From contig NC_087251.1 of assembly GCF_037042905.1 (NCBI RefSeq), positions 38,994,373 through 39,058,372 of the forward strand: a stretch of 64,000 nucleotides of DNA, written 5' to 3'. Below the pieces are notes generated by a model that saw nothing but the letters and a program-made list of their open reading frames with translations, was not told the DNA's origin and searched no databases. The translations under genes and the position numbers were made by a program. Positions 1 to 12,449 of this stretch are shown in pieces. The DNA comes from Lytechinus pictus (taxonomy: Eukaryota > Echinodermata > Echinoidea > Temnopleuroida > Toxopneustidae). Numbering within the stretch: the stretch's first letter is position 1; every line of letters begins with the position of its first letter.

Positions 1-1220
1 TTGAAGATTTGTTAGATTATCATGTTTCATGAAGTTTTATGAATTTCAAACAGGCCCCTGGACTTTGTAGTAACCTGTATTGCTTCTACTTGTTGCCAGG
101 GATTTTATCTAGGCCCTCTTTTGTTCATTAGTTGATATTAATGTGTGTGATGCATGTACAGTAGGCATATCAATACATATTACTTTGTGTATAATTGTGT
201 ATGTCATAGACCATGTGCACTTAAACATAGGCCAAACTATCATTTTATAGCATTGTGCTATGCCAATGGTGTGAATGAGAAGGATATAAATCTAGTTGGT
301 TGGTGATCATGCCATAATATTGCTATTCTTGTGTCATTTCATATTCGGTTATTAGCACAATTTTAACTTTTGAAACTTCTAAAATCATGCCTTGCATTCA
401 TCCTTGTGTCATCATTACATTGTTTGATTAGTTTGTTCATTTGTTGTTCATACATTACTTATATTTATATTTGCCAGTATGTTATTTGAACTTCTATTTC
501 AAATTAATGTGAACATGTATTATTCATGTAAAATATTACCAAATATGAACAATGTCCACATTGAACTGTATGTTTGTTTTATTGTTTTATTTACTATACT
601 GTTTTTTTTGTGGTGTAAGTACTCAAACTAAATAATTCAACCTTTAAGGAAAGACAGATTAGTACAAAAAAATTGTATTTTTTTCTTTGCATTGGATTAT
701 AGATAATCTTTCACTCAGATGCACGCACGCTTAAAACTATCCAAACATTGAATCTGACAAACTGAAACTTTGGTTCCTCACCTGTTTCAATATATATTAT
801 GGTAATTATATAATTATCAGTTTTACAAGTATAAAAACTTGTATAAATATAATCAATTTTTGGACCAGATGCATACAAATAATTGCTTGCAAGCTTTACC
901 GTCAGGAATGGGTGGTATTCACCTACACCCAATTGCACAGGAGTAATTGCTTGAATATCAAGTATTTGCTTAAAAAGATCTGCGTAAAACCATGCTTTTA
1001 CTTGCAATTACTGCTGATTTTTTTCAAGATATCTTGGGCATGAATGAGCTTATGCTTAAACAGATCAGTTATGTTTAATTCATATGAGAAAGAACATAAT
1101 CACTGAATTTATTTTCATACATGTTTAAAATTGATTGAGAAATGTTTGTCTATACCCCAATTATGAGACATGAAATGTTAGTTAATTTGATACATTTCTC
1201 AGCCCGAATGAGCGGATGTG
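1..1220. other. 5' flank, nothing recognised
   Basis: AT-rich sequence with no long open frame that resembles a known protein, no RNA gene and no obvious repeat. The short open frames here look like chance. Confidence 0.5.
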
Positions 1221-1512
1221 GAGCGCTGTGGCCCAGTGGATTAGTCTTCTGACTTTGAAACAGAGGGTCATGGGTTCGAATCCCAGCCTTGGCGTAATTT
1301 CCTTCAGCAAGAAACTCATCCACATGCTTGTGCTGCACTCAACCCAGGTGAGGTGAATGGGTACCCGGTAGGAAGAAATTCCTTGAATGCTTGAGCACCT
1401 AGGCAGCTCGGCTAAGGCCGGGGTAATAATAGCAGGGCCCGCTGGTAGACATTTTTCGAAACTAAAGTGGCTACCCTGGGTAAATATACCTATATTATTA
1501 TTATTATTATAA
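1221..1512 (+). mobile_element. tRNA-derived SINE with ATT tail
   Basis: A pol III A box (TGGCCCAGTGG, 1229-1239) and B box (GGTTCGAATCC, 1273-1283) sit at tRNA-like spacing in a degenerate tRNA-like head. A non-tRNA body follows, ending in a TTA/ATT trinucleotide tail at about 1493-1511. This is the layout of tRNA-derived SINEs. A related 3' end with the same kind of tail occurs at 38850-38950. Confidence 0.75.
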
Positions 1513-1639
1513 TGAAGGGTTAAAAGAGATATGTTTGACTCTGATGGAGAGTGGAAGAATGCTCCCATGTGCATGACGTGTGCAGCCAGTCAAATATGAA
1601 ACCTTGCCTTTGAATCTGATCGCACTTGTGTGACTGCTT

Positions 1640-1878
1640 CACTCTAAATTGCAGGGATTTGAAACAAATCCAGATGAACTGTAGTTAGGGACCAATCAAA
1701 TTCTGGATTTAATTTGAATCCTAACAATTCGTTTTTAAATCTCGAATGATTTGAATTAAATCTTTGAGATTAAAAGAAACTATTTTTAGGATTCAATCTA
1801 AATCAAATTTCAATTGGTCCCTAGCCACAGTCCATCTTGATTTATTTCAATGCAATTGAAATTTGCAATTTTAGAGTG
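1640..1878. mobile_element. MITE with long inverted arms (CACTCTAAA ends)
   Basis: The element starts CACTCTAAATTGCA and ends TGCAATTTTAGAGTG followed by TA. Imperfect inverted arms of roughly 95 bp run inward, including TAGGGACCAATCAAATT against AATTTCAATTGGTCCCTA, and leave a short loop near 1740-1785. No coding capacity. The shape fits a TA-targeting non-autonomous DNA transposon that can fold into a hairpin. Confidence 0.7.
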
Positions 1879-2183
1879 TATTGTTGAAACCCAAAGCAAA
1901 TGCTAACTCAAGACAAGTGAATGTTGGGGACAAACAGATGCTAAGGATAAAGCATTTTGCTTCAGTTTTACCATTTGCTTCAGGTTTTGATAATAGTATC
2001 ACTGGTGCGACCTCAATCTAAGGCTTGTGTGACGTATAACCCTGTATAACAACGTTTTCTTAAAAGCATTTGCTTATTTCTATGGATGCTGCTTCTAGCA
2101 ATAGGATAACATAAAGTAGCAAAAGGATAGGTGGAAAAATACTCCTTTTTATGCATTTAGCCCATTGACATAATGTACCCCTT

Positions 2184-2528
2184 TTTATGCCCTCGCAGAC
2201 AAAGTCCGGAGGGGGCATTAAGCGTTGCCCCTGTCCGTCCGTCCTCCCACTTGGTTTCCGCGCAATAACTCGAAAAATATTTAATGGATTTTTAAAATTT
2301 TTGGTGTATAGGTAGATGACACCAAAATACAGGCTAAATTTGAATTCGGAGTCCGCAGGTCAAAGGTCACAGCTCATTATATATGCGAGTTGGTTCAAAG
2401 GTCTAAATTTGTTTATTATATATATGCATATTGGTTTCTGCACGATATTAAGTTCAATCATATTGAATGAATTTCTGATCGTGTTAAGCGGGGGCATCTG
2501 TGTCCTTTGGACACGTCAAATTTCTAGT
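2184..2528. repeat. Dispersed repeat with GGGGGCAT ends
   Basis: The segment opens with GCCCTCGCAGACAAAGTC and GGAGGGGGCATTA, followed by GCCCCTGTCCGTCCGTC and a TTTCCGCGCAATAACTCG core. It closes with GCGGGGGCATCTGTGTCC. I know similar blocks as dispersed repeats in marine invertebrate genomes. The open frame inside it (2316-2531) is not a credible gene. Confidence 0.45.
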
Positions 2529-2895
2529 TAATACTGAGACCTGGGGAGTCCTTCATGAAGCAACCAGTCAGTCATTTTCACAGACTAATTTGTGTTTGTT
2601 CTGAGCCAATATGATGCAAGAATTTCAGTAGCTTAGAACAGTTGCCAGTACAAATGAAAGACTATTTGTTTTGTGAAATGCTCCCCATATTTACTGGAAT
2701 CCTGTATCAGTTTGAAGGTCATGATATGGCCCAGACAGGCTGCTCAAAGCTAAAGTTTATATCTTTTTATTTCAGTTATCTGTTTGTCATTTCCTGTAAA
2801 TGACACGGCCGAGTAAAAAGTACAGGTATCAACATGGAAGGAAAACACTGAGAAGACCTGTTGAATAATAGTATCAATGACAGCATTTCACACAT

Positions 2896-3198
2896 GGCCC
2901 TGGGAATTAAGCATGCAGGGGTGCTGGGGTGCTGCATATATGTTACACCGTAGGCAGCACCCCCCCCCCCCCCATGGAAATTAGGTTGCTATGCTACAAT
3001 GTCAAGATTTGACCCCAGTCTCTGTCATATTGAGAGCTATAACTTTTTTTCACTTCTTTGCTTGTCATTTTTTTTCTGATTATATATTGTTTTGCTTGTT
3101 AAATTTTTCTTTACAAACTTCCCTTCATTTTTGAGTTTTTTTTTTCATTTTGCCTTTTAACAAAGCGCAGCCCCTATTTAATAATCTTTCTCAGGGCC
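2896..3198. mobile_element. MITE, GGCCCTGG ends (family member 1)
   Basis: The element begins GGCCCTGGGAATTAAGC, then GGGGTGCTG units, and ends TCTTTCTCAGGGCC. The ends are inverted repeats. Inside are a poly-C run and pyrimidine-rich DNA. A clear relative lies at 18294-18528, and a partial relative lies in the second duplicated segment near 60805. Confidence 0.55.
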
Positions 3199-3936
3199 CT
3201 GCCTTCACACTGAAGGGGGAAGGGGGTGCTCTTGTGCCATTATGAATTCTAAAAAGAGGTTGTTCACTACAAACGTAATACTAGGGTTGCATCATATAAA
3301 GCTATGCAAATATACATTTACATTACATTTGATTTGACTTTTACATTGGAAACAATTATAATCATGAAACCAGGCCTATGATCAATCATGAATCCTCAAG
3401 ATCCAGGGCTAAATTGTTCATTATTTACAGTAGTGTAAACTTTGTACCCAATTTATAACATGATAAAACACAAATCAAAATATAATTCGTGACTTTCCAT
3501 ACATGTCAGTCGATACCTCGCATGTACTTTTTTGCTTTGCTTTCAAAAGAAGTTTAGACCCTGAACAAATAAATGTTAAGCATACACTGTATTCCCTAAT
3601 AGGGCGGCTTTGGAGGTCGCACAAAATCGAGCCATGTTTAAAGGTCATTGTCATTACCCATAGTATACCCTATCTTTTCGGATTGCTTCCTTTTTTATAT
3701 CCTTTAGGTGTCATTAACTGCAAACCTCTCATTCGTTTGTATGCCTGCGTTTGGCTTTTTGTGTGTATATGGGTGACGGTGTGTGTGTGTAGATGTCGTG
3801 AATTCACACAACAAATAATAGCCATCATTGCTGACCAGTGTCTAGGTCTCGTTTAAATCAGTCAATCCAACACCCATCTAATAGATTTTTAAAGCAGTCG
3901 AATCAACGAAAGACACACTTCACCCATGAAATAAAC
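3199..3936. other. Presumed promoter and 5' UTR region of XDH
   Basis: Upstream of the XDH start codon. I see no strong TATA box or initiator that can be assigned with confidence. The open frame at 3503-3856 has no family resemblance and is taken as chance. A 5' UTR must end at 3936. Confidence 0.4.
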
Positions 3937-6900
3937 ATGGCACAGCCTAATGGTGATCCACTGATATTTTATTGCAACGGGAAAAGGGTAAGTCATGAGT
4001 ATTGAGTTTTAACTTTGTATCATTAGACGTAGGCTATTGTAGTATGCATTAATATTAAAAAAGGTGCGTACGCATGTTCTTATATCGTGTATGTGCACCC
4101 TATTTGATATACTTTTGGATATAAAAGCCAGATGGGTCAAATTGCTCTGATGGAAATAGTGAATTTGTTCTTTGAACTGGGATTCCCATATTTAAATTCA
4201 AATTAGGCCATATGTTTAACTTATTTATGAAATGAGACATTGAAAATTACAACAAGAGGTGTACACTATAACCGACTTTTTTTTATCTGAAGTGATCAAA
4301 TCGATACCTCAACAAACGTCAAAACAGTAAATGATTGCTCTGGAAGCAATAATTCCATTATATAAATACTGGGGCGGATTTATTTATTTATTTATTTTGT
4401 TTTATTTATTTTATACTGCAGGGTAGGCCTGTTCAGTTCTTAAAACTGCTTTACAAAGGCGCCCTGCAGTTTAAAATACATGTCAAGATAACTATGAACA
4501 ACAACAACAAACAACATCAAAAATACAAAATACAAAATATCTAACATCAGAAACAATTAACACCAAAATATAGAGTGGGAAGTGACAATTTAAACATACA
4601 TAGCATTGTAAATCAAAGGAATGTCATTTCGCTCTTCATCAATTCGTATGAAAGGCTTTGCATAATTTTTTAAAAACTAACAAGGAGGTACAAACTTGTA
4701 AATTTGAAGGAAGTGCATTAAATAATTTGGGTCCGACATATGCGAAAGATTTTCTTTTATGTTCAATTCTAGCTTTGGGAAGCTGAAGGGGGCATCGTAA
4801 AGAATACCGTGTCCTGTATTTCACGGGCCGTTTACATACTAAAGGTTTTAAATAATTTGGAACTAAATCATTCATTATTTTATATACAAGAACACAATAC
4901 TGATATTTTATACGCTGATCTACTGATTGCCACTTCAGTGACTGCAACAAAGAAATTTGTGATGTATTATAATCTTTTTTCAAAAGCATTCTGGCATATT
5001 TATTTTGAAGTTTTTGTATCTTATCTAAATGTATTTTTGCACTGCTTCCCCAAGATGTAATACAGTAATCAATGTAAGGTAAAACCATAGAAAAGTACAG
5101 CTTCTTCATAATATCAAAGGACAGTAAGTGCTTAATCCGCCTTACACAACCTATTGCCCGAGATATTTTACAAACGATATTAGTAATATGTTCGCACCAA
5201 GTCAAGCCCGGATCGAGCATGACACCTAAGTATTTAATCTTTTTTACATTTTCTAATTGTATGTTCCTGAATTTCACTGACAAATGAGCACCCCTCAACT
5301 TTTTCTTTTGACCAAATACCATGGCTTTTGTTTTTTGCGGGTGTAAATGCATATTATTTAAGTCTAGCCATTTACTTATTGAATCAAAATCATCTTGCAA
5401 ATACTTTTGTACCTCCTTAATTGATTCACCGTGATTAAAAATGGCGGTATCATCAGCATAAAGAGACATTTTAGAATGTACATGCAATTTCAAATTACAC
5501 ATGTCATTAATAAAAATACAAAATATCAATGGACCCAGTATAGATCCTTGTGGGACACCTGATTTTATCTTCAAAAATTCACTGCGACAATTGTTAATCA
5601 TTACAAATTGCCTTCTGTCTGTTAAATACGATTCCATCCAGTTGTATTCATTGCCAGTAATACCATAGTACTTAAGTTTTGCAAGTATAAAATTGTGAGG
5701 AATAACATCAAAAGCTTTGCGTAAGTCCAAGAAAATACCACCAGTAACATGTTTTCGGTCCATTTTATCATACAAAAAGTCTGTAATCTCAGTTAGACAA
5801 GTGGCAGTAGAATAAGACGGTCTGAAGCCAGACTGACAATTTGCAAGTAGATCATTTACATTTAAGTACTTATACAATTGATCATGTATGGCTCTCTCTA
5901 GTATTTTGGACAGGACTGGAAGCACAGAAATTGGTCTATAATTGTCAATATCAAATGATCCTCCCTTGTGTACAGGAGTAATTCTTGCTGTTTTAAAATC
6001 TTCTGGAATAACACTAGTTTGTAAAGTTGCATTAAATAAATGGGTTAAAGGGCCAGCTATACTCTCTGCTGCCAGCTTAAGAAACTTAGGGTGAATGCCA
6101 TCTACTCCGACCGCTTTCGAACAATCAATATGTAATAGTTCTTTCAAAACATACTCCTTTTTTATTGCATAAAATTTAAATTCACAATCTGGAATAAACA
6201 GAGTTTGTAAATTGTTTAATAAATCTTTCGAGAAATTACCCGAAGCGGCTTGCAACCTTGAGCCGACTTCATTAAAGGCTTTGTTTAGAACGTGAGCTAT
6301 TTCATTGTTAGGTATTTGATCATTATCAATTGTTAATTTAACATCATGACTCGTGGTTTTATTTTTCTTAGGTATAAGCTTCGATAAAATGTTCCAGTTC
6401 TTTTTTATGTCATTTTCGCAGTCCTTAAATTTGTCCTGATAATACTTCTTTTTCAAATTTTTAATCAAGTTATTAGCTCTGTTACGGGAAAACTGAAATT
6501 TATTCCACCAATAAATTAATCTTGTTTTTCTAAATTGCTTTCGATAATAATCCCTTTCGCGGGCTAACACCAAAAAATCATCATTTATCCAAGGTACCCC
6601 TCTTTGTTTTTGCCGCACTGATATCACGGGGGCATGCCTGTCACAAATGTCCAGGAGTGTGTTTTTAAAGTAGTGCCACAATTTTTCAACGTCAGTCCCA
6701 CAGGAATAAAACTCATGCCAATCAACTTTCCTTACATCATCTTTAAATTTCTCACTGTCAAAGTACTTGAATGAACGACATTTAGTTATTTTCGGAGAAA
6801 GGGATTGATGTTTCCCTTTAATTGCAGTAAAAATCACAGAGTGATCACTAAGTCCAGCTGACTGCACTCCTGACTTAATAATATTGTCAACAAGTGCATC

Positions 6901-9900
6901 AGAAATACATACCAAATCGATTACTGACTGGCTATGTGGTGAAATTCTAGTGGGTTCAGATATAACCTGTGTCATTTGCATTGTAGTAAGGAGACTGGAA
7001 ACTTTTCTAGAAAGATTATTTATGGTTTGCATATTACAGTTAAAATCACCAAGAAGGATGACGTTGTTTGTAACTGTATACAATTTCTCAAGATTACTTT
7101 CAAGACTGTCAAAAAAATCTAAATGATTATCCGGTTTTCTATACAATATACCAATAAATAATGAGCTACTATTGCTACGTTGCAACTCCAACCAAATTAT
7201 TTCTAAGGCAACAGATTCAAGATCCAATCTCCTTATATACGATAAATTTTCTGATATAAAACATCCCACTCCACCTCCATGAGTACATCTATCCTTCCTC
7301 TCAAACTTATAACCTTTAACAGAAATCAAGCTATCAGAATGTTCTTTTGTTAACCATGTTTCTGACACTCCTAGTAGATCATAAGGGTTATTATTCAGCC
7401 AACATTGTAAATCAGCAACTTTATTAACAATGCTTCTGACATTAAGATGAGCTAATTTTATACCTTTAATATCTTTTAGAGCAAAATCATTAGTTTCGGT
7501 TGACCTATCATCATGTGCGTCGACAGAAATATTATTACAGTTATACACGACTTCAGTAGATAGATCAGGATCATTCCAAAAAGGTAATACACTTTGGAGA
7601 ATACATTTCGGGCACTGCCAATTTTCAAACAGTTCATCTGAATCATAGGTCTCTCTTGAGACCCCGCCACAAACTATATGCACCCACTGTGAACATACAG
7701 TGCATAACAAAGCCTTTTGATTTATTTTAACAGATTTATTACAAATTGAACATAGGTATTTAATCATTAAATCTTATGTTGAAATTAGGTTGAGATTTTA
7801 CTTCCTCCACTCTAAGCAATTTATATACATTAATCATTTTAATCATCAAATATATATACATGAAAAATCCGAATATGTGCAAAATTGCAACAGCAACCAT
7901 AACAATAAAATGTAAATTGTCACACTTCAAAACAAGTGAAAAGTATTACGTGTAAGTAATGAATGTAATTTTATACAAATATTCAATAAAATAAGAACCA
8001 AGTTCTAGTGATTAACGTTATTAAAAACAAATCGTATATTTAATAGTGCAATTTAAAGCAAATAGTAAACAGGAATTCGCCTGTGTGCTCAAGCAGACCA
8101 AGTATTACAGTTCAGTGAATTTGATTGATTGGGGGTTGGGGGATTTTTTTTTTCAAGTAAAAAATAAAGGAACAAAAATTGAAGAGATGGGGGGGGGGGG
8201 GTGAAGAGTAGAGTAATATAGGTCTGGGCCCTGGAACTGATCTTTAATACCCTTACTAAACAGAAAAAAAAGACTTCACCATTAAGTTATCTCTCTCACC
8301 GCCCCACCCCCCTCACAGAATATCCTGGCGCCTTCCCTGTATGGGCAACACGGGGTTAAACGTGCAATACCCATATGCTTGTTAATATCAAAACAGATTT
8401 AAAATATTTTCGGGACACACCCCCCCCCCAACACTATTTCTATTTAGTAAATAATGACCTCGTACGATCGACTACGATTATCACTATCTGACTTAAAAAA
8501 GAGCATTTTCAATCATTGGTGATTGATTAGTTTCCTCAGACTCATATAACGGCGGGGTGTTTATAACGAATTATTATCTTTTCAATTTCAGGTTGAAGAG
8601 CATGACCCTGATCCAGAGATGACATTGCTCACTTACCTAAGAACAAAGTGTATCCTCAACCAACAAAAAAAATATTAGCAACATAAAAGTGTAAAGAAGC
8701 CAGTTTCGTATTTCTCCTAACTGGAGAAAGTCTAACATAAAATTTTTAACACTTAACAATGCCATTAATATTCATAGTATATATGTATACTTACAAAGTA
8801 TATGGGACACCTTGAGGGAAGTTCATATTCCTAGTATTATTCTTACCAATCCACGCACCGGTTCTGCAGAATATGAAAACACGACGCCGGCACTGCCTCA
8901 TGGACCAGAGGGGGCATCTCTTCTCGAGATATTAAAAATTGATAATGAAATTCCTCTTATACAAGCTTAAAAAAATATTTGCGTGTTTTTTCACGTTCAG
9001 GGAAAATAATTTAATACAGAAACGCAAAAGTCTTGAAATTAGAATAGGTGCGATGGATAGAATGAACAAAAAATAAAATTAATGAAAAGTAAACGTGGAA
9101 TATATTTTATCGAATCCTTTTGTCAAATAAGATAATTACGGCTTGATCAAAGTCAAACGTGTTCATAAGCTTGTACAAGTAGATCGAATTTCATTTTAAA
9201 TTTTAATAAATATAAAAAGTTGATTTGACGTCATTTTTTTTCCCTACATCACAAAATGATTTTTAAATTGAAAATGACGAAATATTTCAGATTTCCTTAC
9301 TACAAAACAAACATGAATTCAGTGGGTCTAACAGGCACGAAGTCCGGCTGTTCTGAAGGAGGATGCGGGGCATGTACGGTGATGGTCTCCAATTATGATT
9401 CAAACTTGAACGTGATCTTGTATCCTTTTCATGTCAATTTGTGCTGACAATAATGTGCTTCACGGTGTCACATGATGATATTTGTGGTTGTAATGATAGA
9501 AATCACGATTTTATGTTCTTATGTTTTTGTTATATGTTATAGTTTTGTTTTTATTACTGTTGCTTTTGTTGTGACATTTGACATTGATTGATGATGCTTG
9601 TCGTTTTCTTTGTTTTCTTCAGCAAGTAATCAAATATATAGGCCTATATCAAATAATAGTGGTAATCAAAATGGATATTAGAATATTAGTTATGCAAATG
9701 TTAATAGTGAGGATGAAGATATTATATCGGGAGTGATCTCTAACATAATAGTAATAAAGCAATAACTTACTTGAATACTTTTTAAATAAATTTAGTAAGC
9801 CTAGGCCTACTAAAGGCTCTATAGTCACTAAGCTGGCTCCTATTGTAATTATCTTTAACATTGTCTTGAGAGTATATTCATTTTAATATGAAAAGTGTGT

Positions 9901-12449
9901 GACTAAAAGTGTGTGTGGGGGATGTGTGCGTTATGCATTTTGGAACCCTCAGACCTATACACGTATGCACTGCTCTGTATTTTGTGTAGTAAGATTAAAA
10001 TCAGAGAAATAAAAAAATATATCAACCCATGCATAGTAAAGTCGTACAGAACAGTTTTGGATTCTTGACACACAAATTCTAACATCACGAAACCTCTTCT
10101 ATCTCTGCCTGTGTAGCCATCGTGCAGTGAATGCTTGTCTTGCCCCTGTTTGTTCAGTCCATGGCGCAGCCGTCACAACCGTAGAAGGTATAGGGAGCAC
10201 AAAGACAAAGTTACACCCCGTACAGGTAAGAAAAATTGCCATATTCATTTTATTTTATAACCCATCCCACCGCTCACGCTATCACTTCTGCTGGAAAGTG
10301 TTTACAATGTGTTCACAGTGCGTTTACTACATGTTTAAAGTGTGTTCAATTTTTTTTTTCACAGTGCGTTCACAGAGTGTTTACAATGCGTTCACAGTGT
10401 CATTTCAAAATGCTCACATTAAGCGTGGTGATAACTTCACATTGTTGACTGTAACAGCGGTAGTGTTTACAGTGTGTTCAGATAGTGGAATGTGTAAATG
10501 AGCTCCCCACGATTAAAATGCTCACATTTAACAGTGTGGAAATGATTTTACATTCTTGACGTCTCTACAGTGGGTGTGTTCAGATAGTGGAATGTGTAAA
10601 TGAGCTCCCCACTATTAAAATGCTCACATTTAACAGTGTGGAAATGATTTTACATTCTTGACGTCTCTACAGTGGGTGTGTTCACAGTGTGTTCAGATAG
10701 TGGAATGTGTAAATGAGCTCCCCACTATTAAAATGCTCACATTTAACAGTGTGGAAATGATTTTACATTCTTGACGTCTCTACAGTGGGTGTGTTCACAG
10801 TGTGTTCAGATAGTGGAATATGTAAATGAGCAACCACTTTTAAAATGCTCACATTTAACAGTGCATGAGTGTGGAGATGATTTTACATTGACATCTCTAC
10901 AGTGGGTGTGATCATAGTGTGTTCAGATAGTGGAATATGTAAATGAGCTCCCACTTTTAAAATGCTCACATTTAACAGTGTGGAGATGATTTTACATTGT
11001 TGACATCTCTACAGTGGGTGTGTTCACATAGTGGAATATGTAAATGAGCTCCCCACTTTTAAAATGCTCACATTTAACAGTGTGGAGATGATTTTACATT
11101 GTTGACATCTCTACAGTGGGTGTGTTCACACAGTTGAGTATGTGAAGATGTGCTTTAAAAACTGTTAAATTGCTCAAAGTTAACGGTGTGGAGATAAATG
11201 GATATTGTTGACACCTCTTTAGTTTAAGTATTTACAGTGTATTTTTGCCGTCTTCAGGAACGTATACTGTCGAAACGTCGAGATTTGGTGCTTCTTTTCA
11301 AGACCAAACATACAGTATGCCCACAGAAGAATACACAGTGTCCATCTACCGTAAAGTTTTCATACTTATTCATTCTTTGGACATTTTCAGAAGTTATTTG
11401 GTTTTATTTTAAATTTTTACGACAAGGAACGGATTGCTCTGGCCCATGGTACTCAATGTGGTTTCTGCACTCCAGGGATGGTGATGTCGATGTACACGCT
11501 CCTAAGAAATAATCCTCATCCTTCTATGGAAGACATTCAAGCAGCACTAGGAGGAAACCTATGTAGATGTACAGGTTATAGACCAATCCTCGAAGGGTAC
11601 AAGTCATTTGCTAAGGTGATGATAGGGGTTTTCCAACTCGATAACAGCCTTAACAGGGAAGAAATTTCTTGACAAATGATTTATGATGAACGAAAAAGGG
11701 CAGTTAAAATACCACATTCTATTTTTGATCAATTGCTCAAGGTATCCAGAATGAAAAAAAAAATCCATATTTATAAATTAAACATTTAAACACAAGATTT
11801 GATAATGCATTGAAGTATTCACGAAATTGGTTTTACTAAACTGTTCTTTCATTAGCGAAAGTTTATTTCTAGAAAAATTATCAGAAAGTTTAAGTCGTGA
11901 GATTTCATCACAAGACTTGTTTGTACTTGGAAAGCGACTGTGTAGATGTTAGTAACGTAAACAACCGTTACACTAAATTATGAAAGAAGGTCAAAAGACC
12001 AATAAGGAACTCTAGGAAGATGAAAATCGTTATATCAATGAATCATGCATTCCAAGTTTTAAGTATTGGGAGCGGTGCCATTCTGGGGGCAGAGGTGTGG
12101 GCGACCACACCAATATTTTTTTAATCTGACAGTGAAAAGGGGAGGGGGAGAATAAGAGGAAGAAAAATGAATAAAGAAGATGTCAGGGATGTGTAACTCC
12201 ATAATAACCGTTATGTAATTTAGAAGAACGCCTCGTCTTTCCATCATAGCAATACATCTTGTCATCGCCTTGTTAAAAATTTTAAAGATATTAACCTATC
12301 ATTTTCATAATTTCCTTTTCATTATTCTATTGTTTTTATATACTGTAAATCAAACTAAACCAAACCAAAACCCAAAATCACAATTATTTTTTTTGCAGGA
12401 TGGTGGTTGCTGTGGAGGGCAGTGTGGGCAGCGTAACGACACTGATGAG
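3937..12449 (+). CDS. XDH: XDH exons 1-6: the two [2Fe-2S] domains (residues 1-185)
   Basis: The plant-ferredoxin-type cluster ligands are Cys46, Cys51 and Cys54 ([10 protein letters not shown]) and Cys76 (NACLAPVC). The helical second cluster has Cys116 and Cys119 (QCGFCTPG) and Cys151 and Cys153 (NLCRCTG). Exon 6 encodes [11 protein letters not shown], the short Cys-rich segment that follows in this family. All eight cluster cysteines are present. Exon edges: exon 2 ends AAG-T and exon 3 restores Leu; exon 3 ends TT and exon 4 supplies C to give Phe. Intron 1 (4.6 kb) holds an antisense LINE, and intron 4 (1.2 kb) holds a minisatellite. Confidence 0.95.

Noticed and set aside
1221..1296. 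A true tRNA gene
   Set aside because: A and B boxes are present, but acceptor and anticodon stems do not pair properly, and a SINE body with an ATT tail follows.
711..1574. Minus-strand open frames over the SINE and its upstream flank
   Set aside because: They cross a tRNA-derived SINE and AT-rich flank; no protein similarity.
3503..3856. 117-residue open frame upstream of XDH
   Set aside because: No recognisable domain, no splice context and no repeat of it elsewhere; probably chance.
11237..11426. Alternative acceptor for XDH exon 5 at TCTTCAG before GAACGTATACTG
   Set aside because: It looks like a splice acceptor and even starts Glu-Arg-Ile, but the following frame has no family similarity. 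The acceptor at 11426/11427 continues correctly into [11 protein letters not shown].
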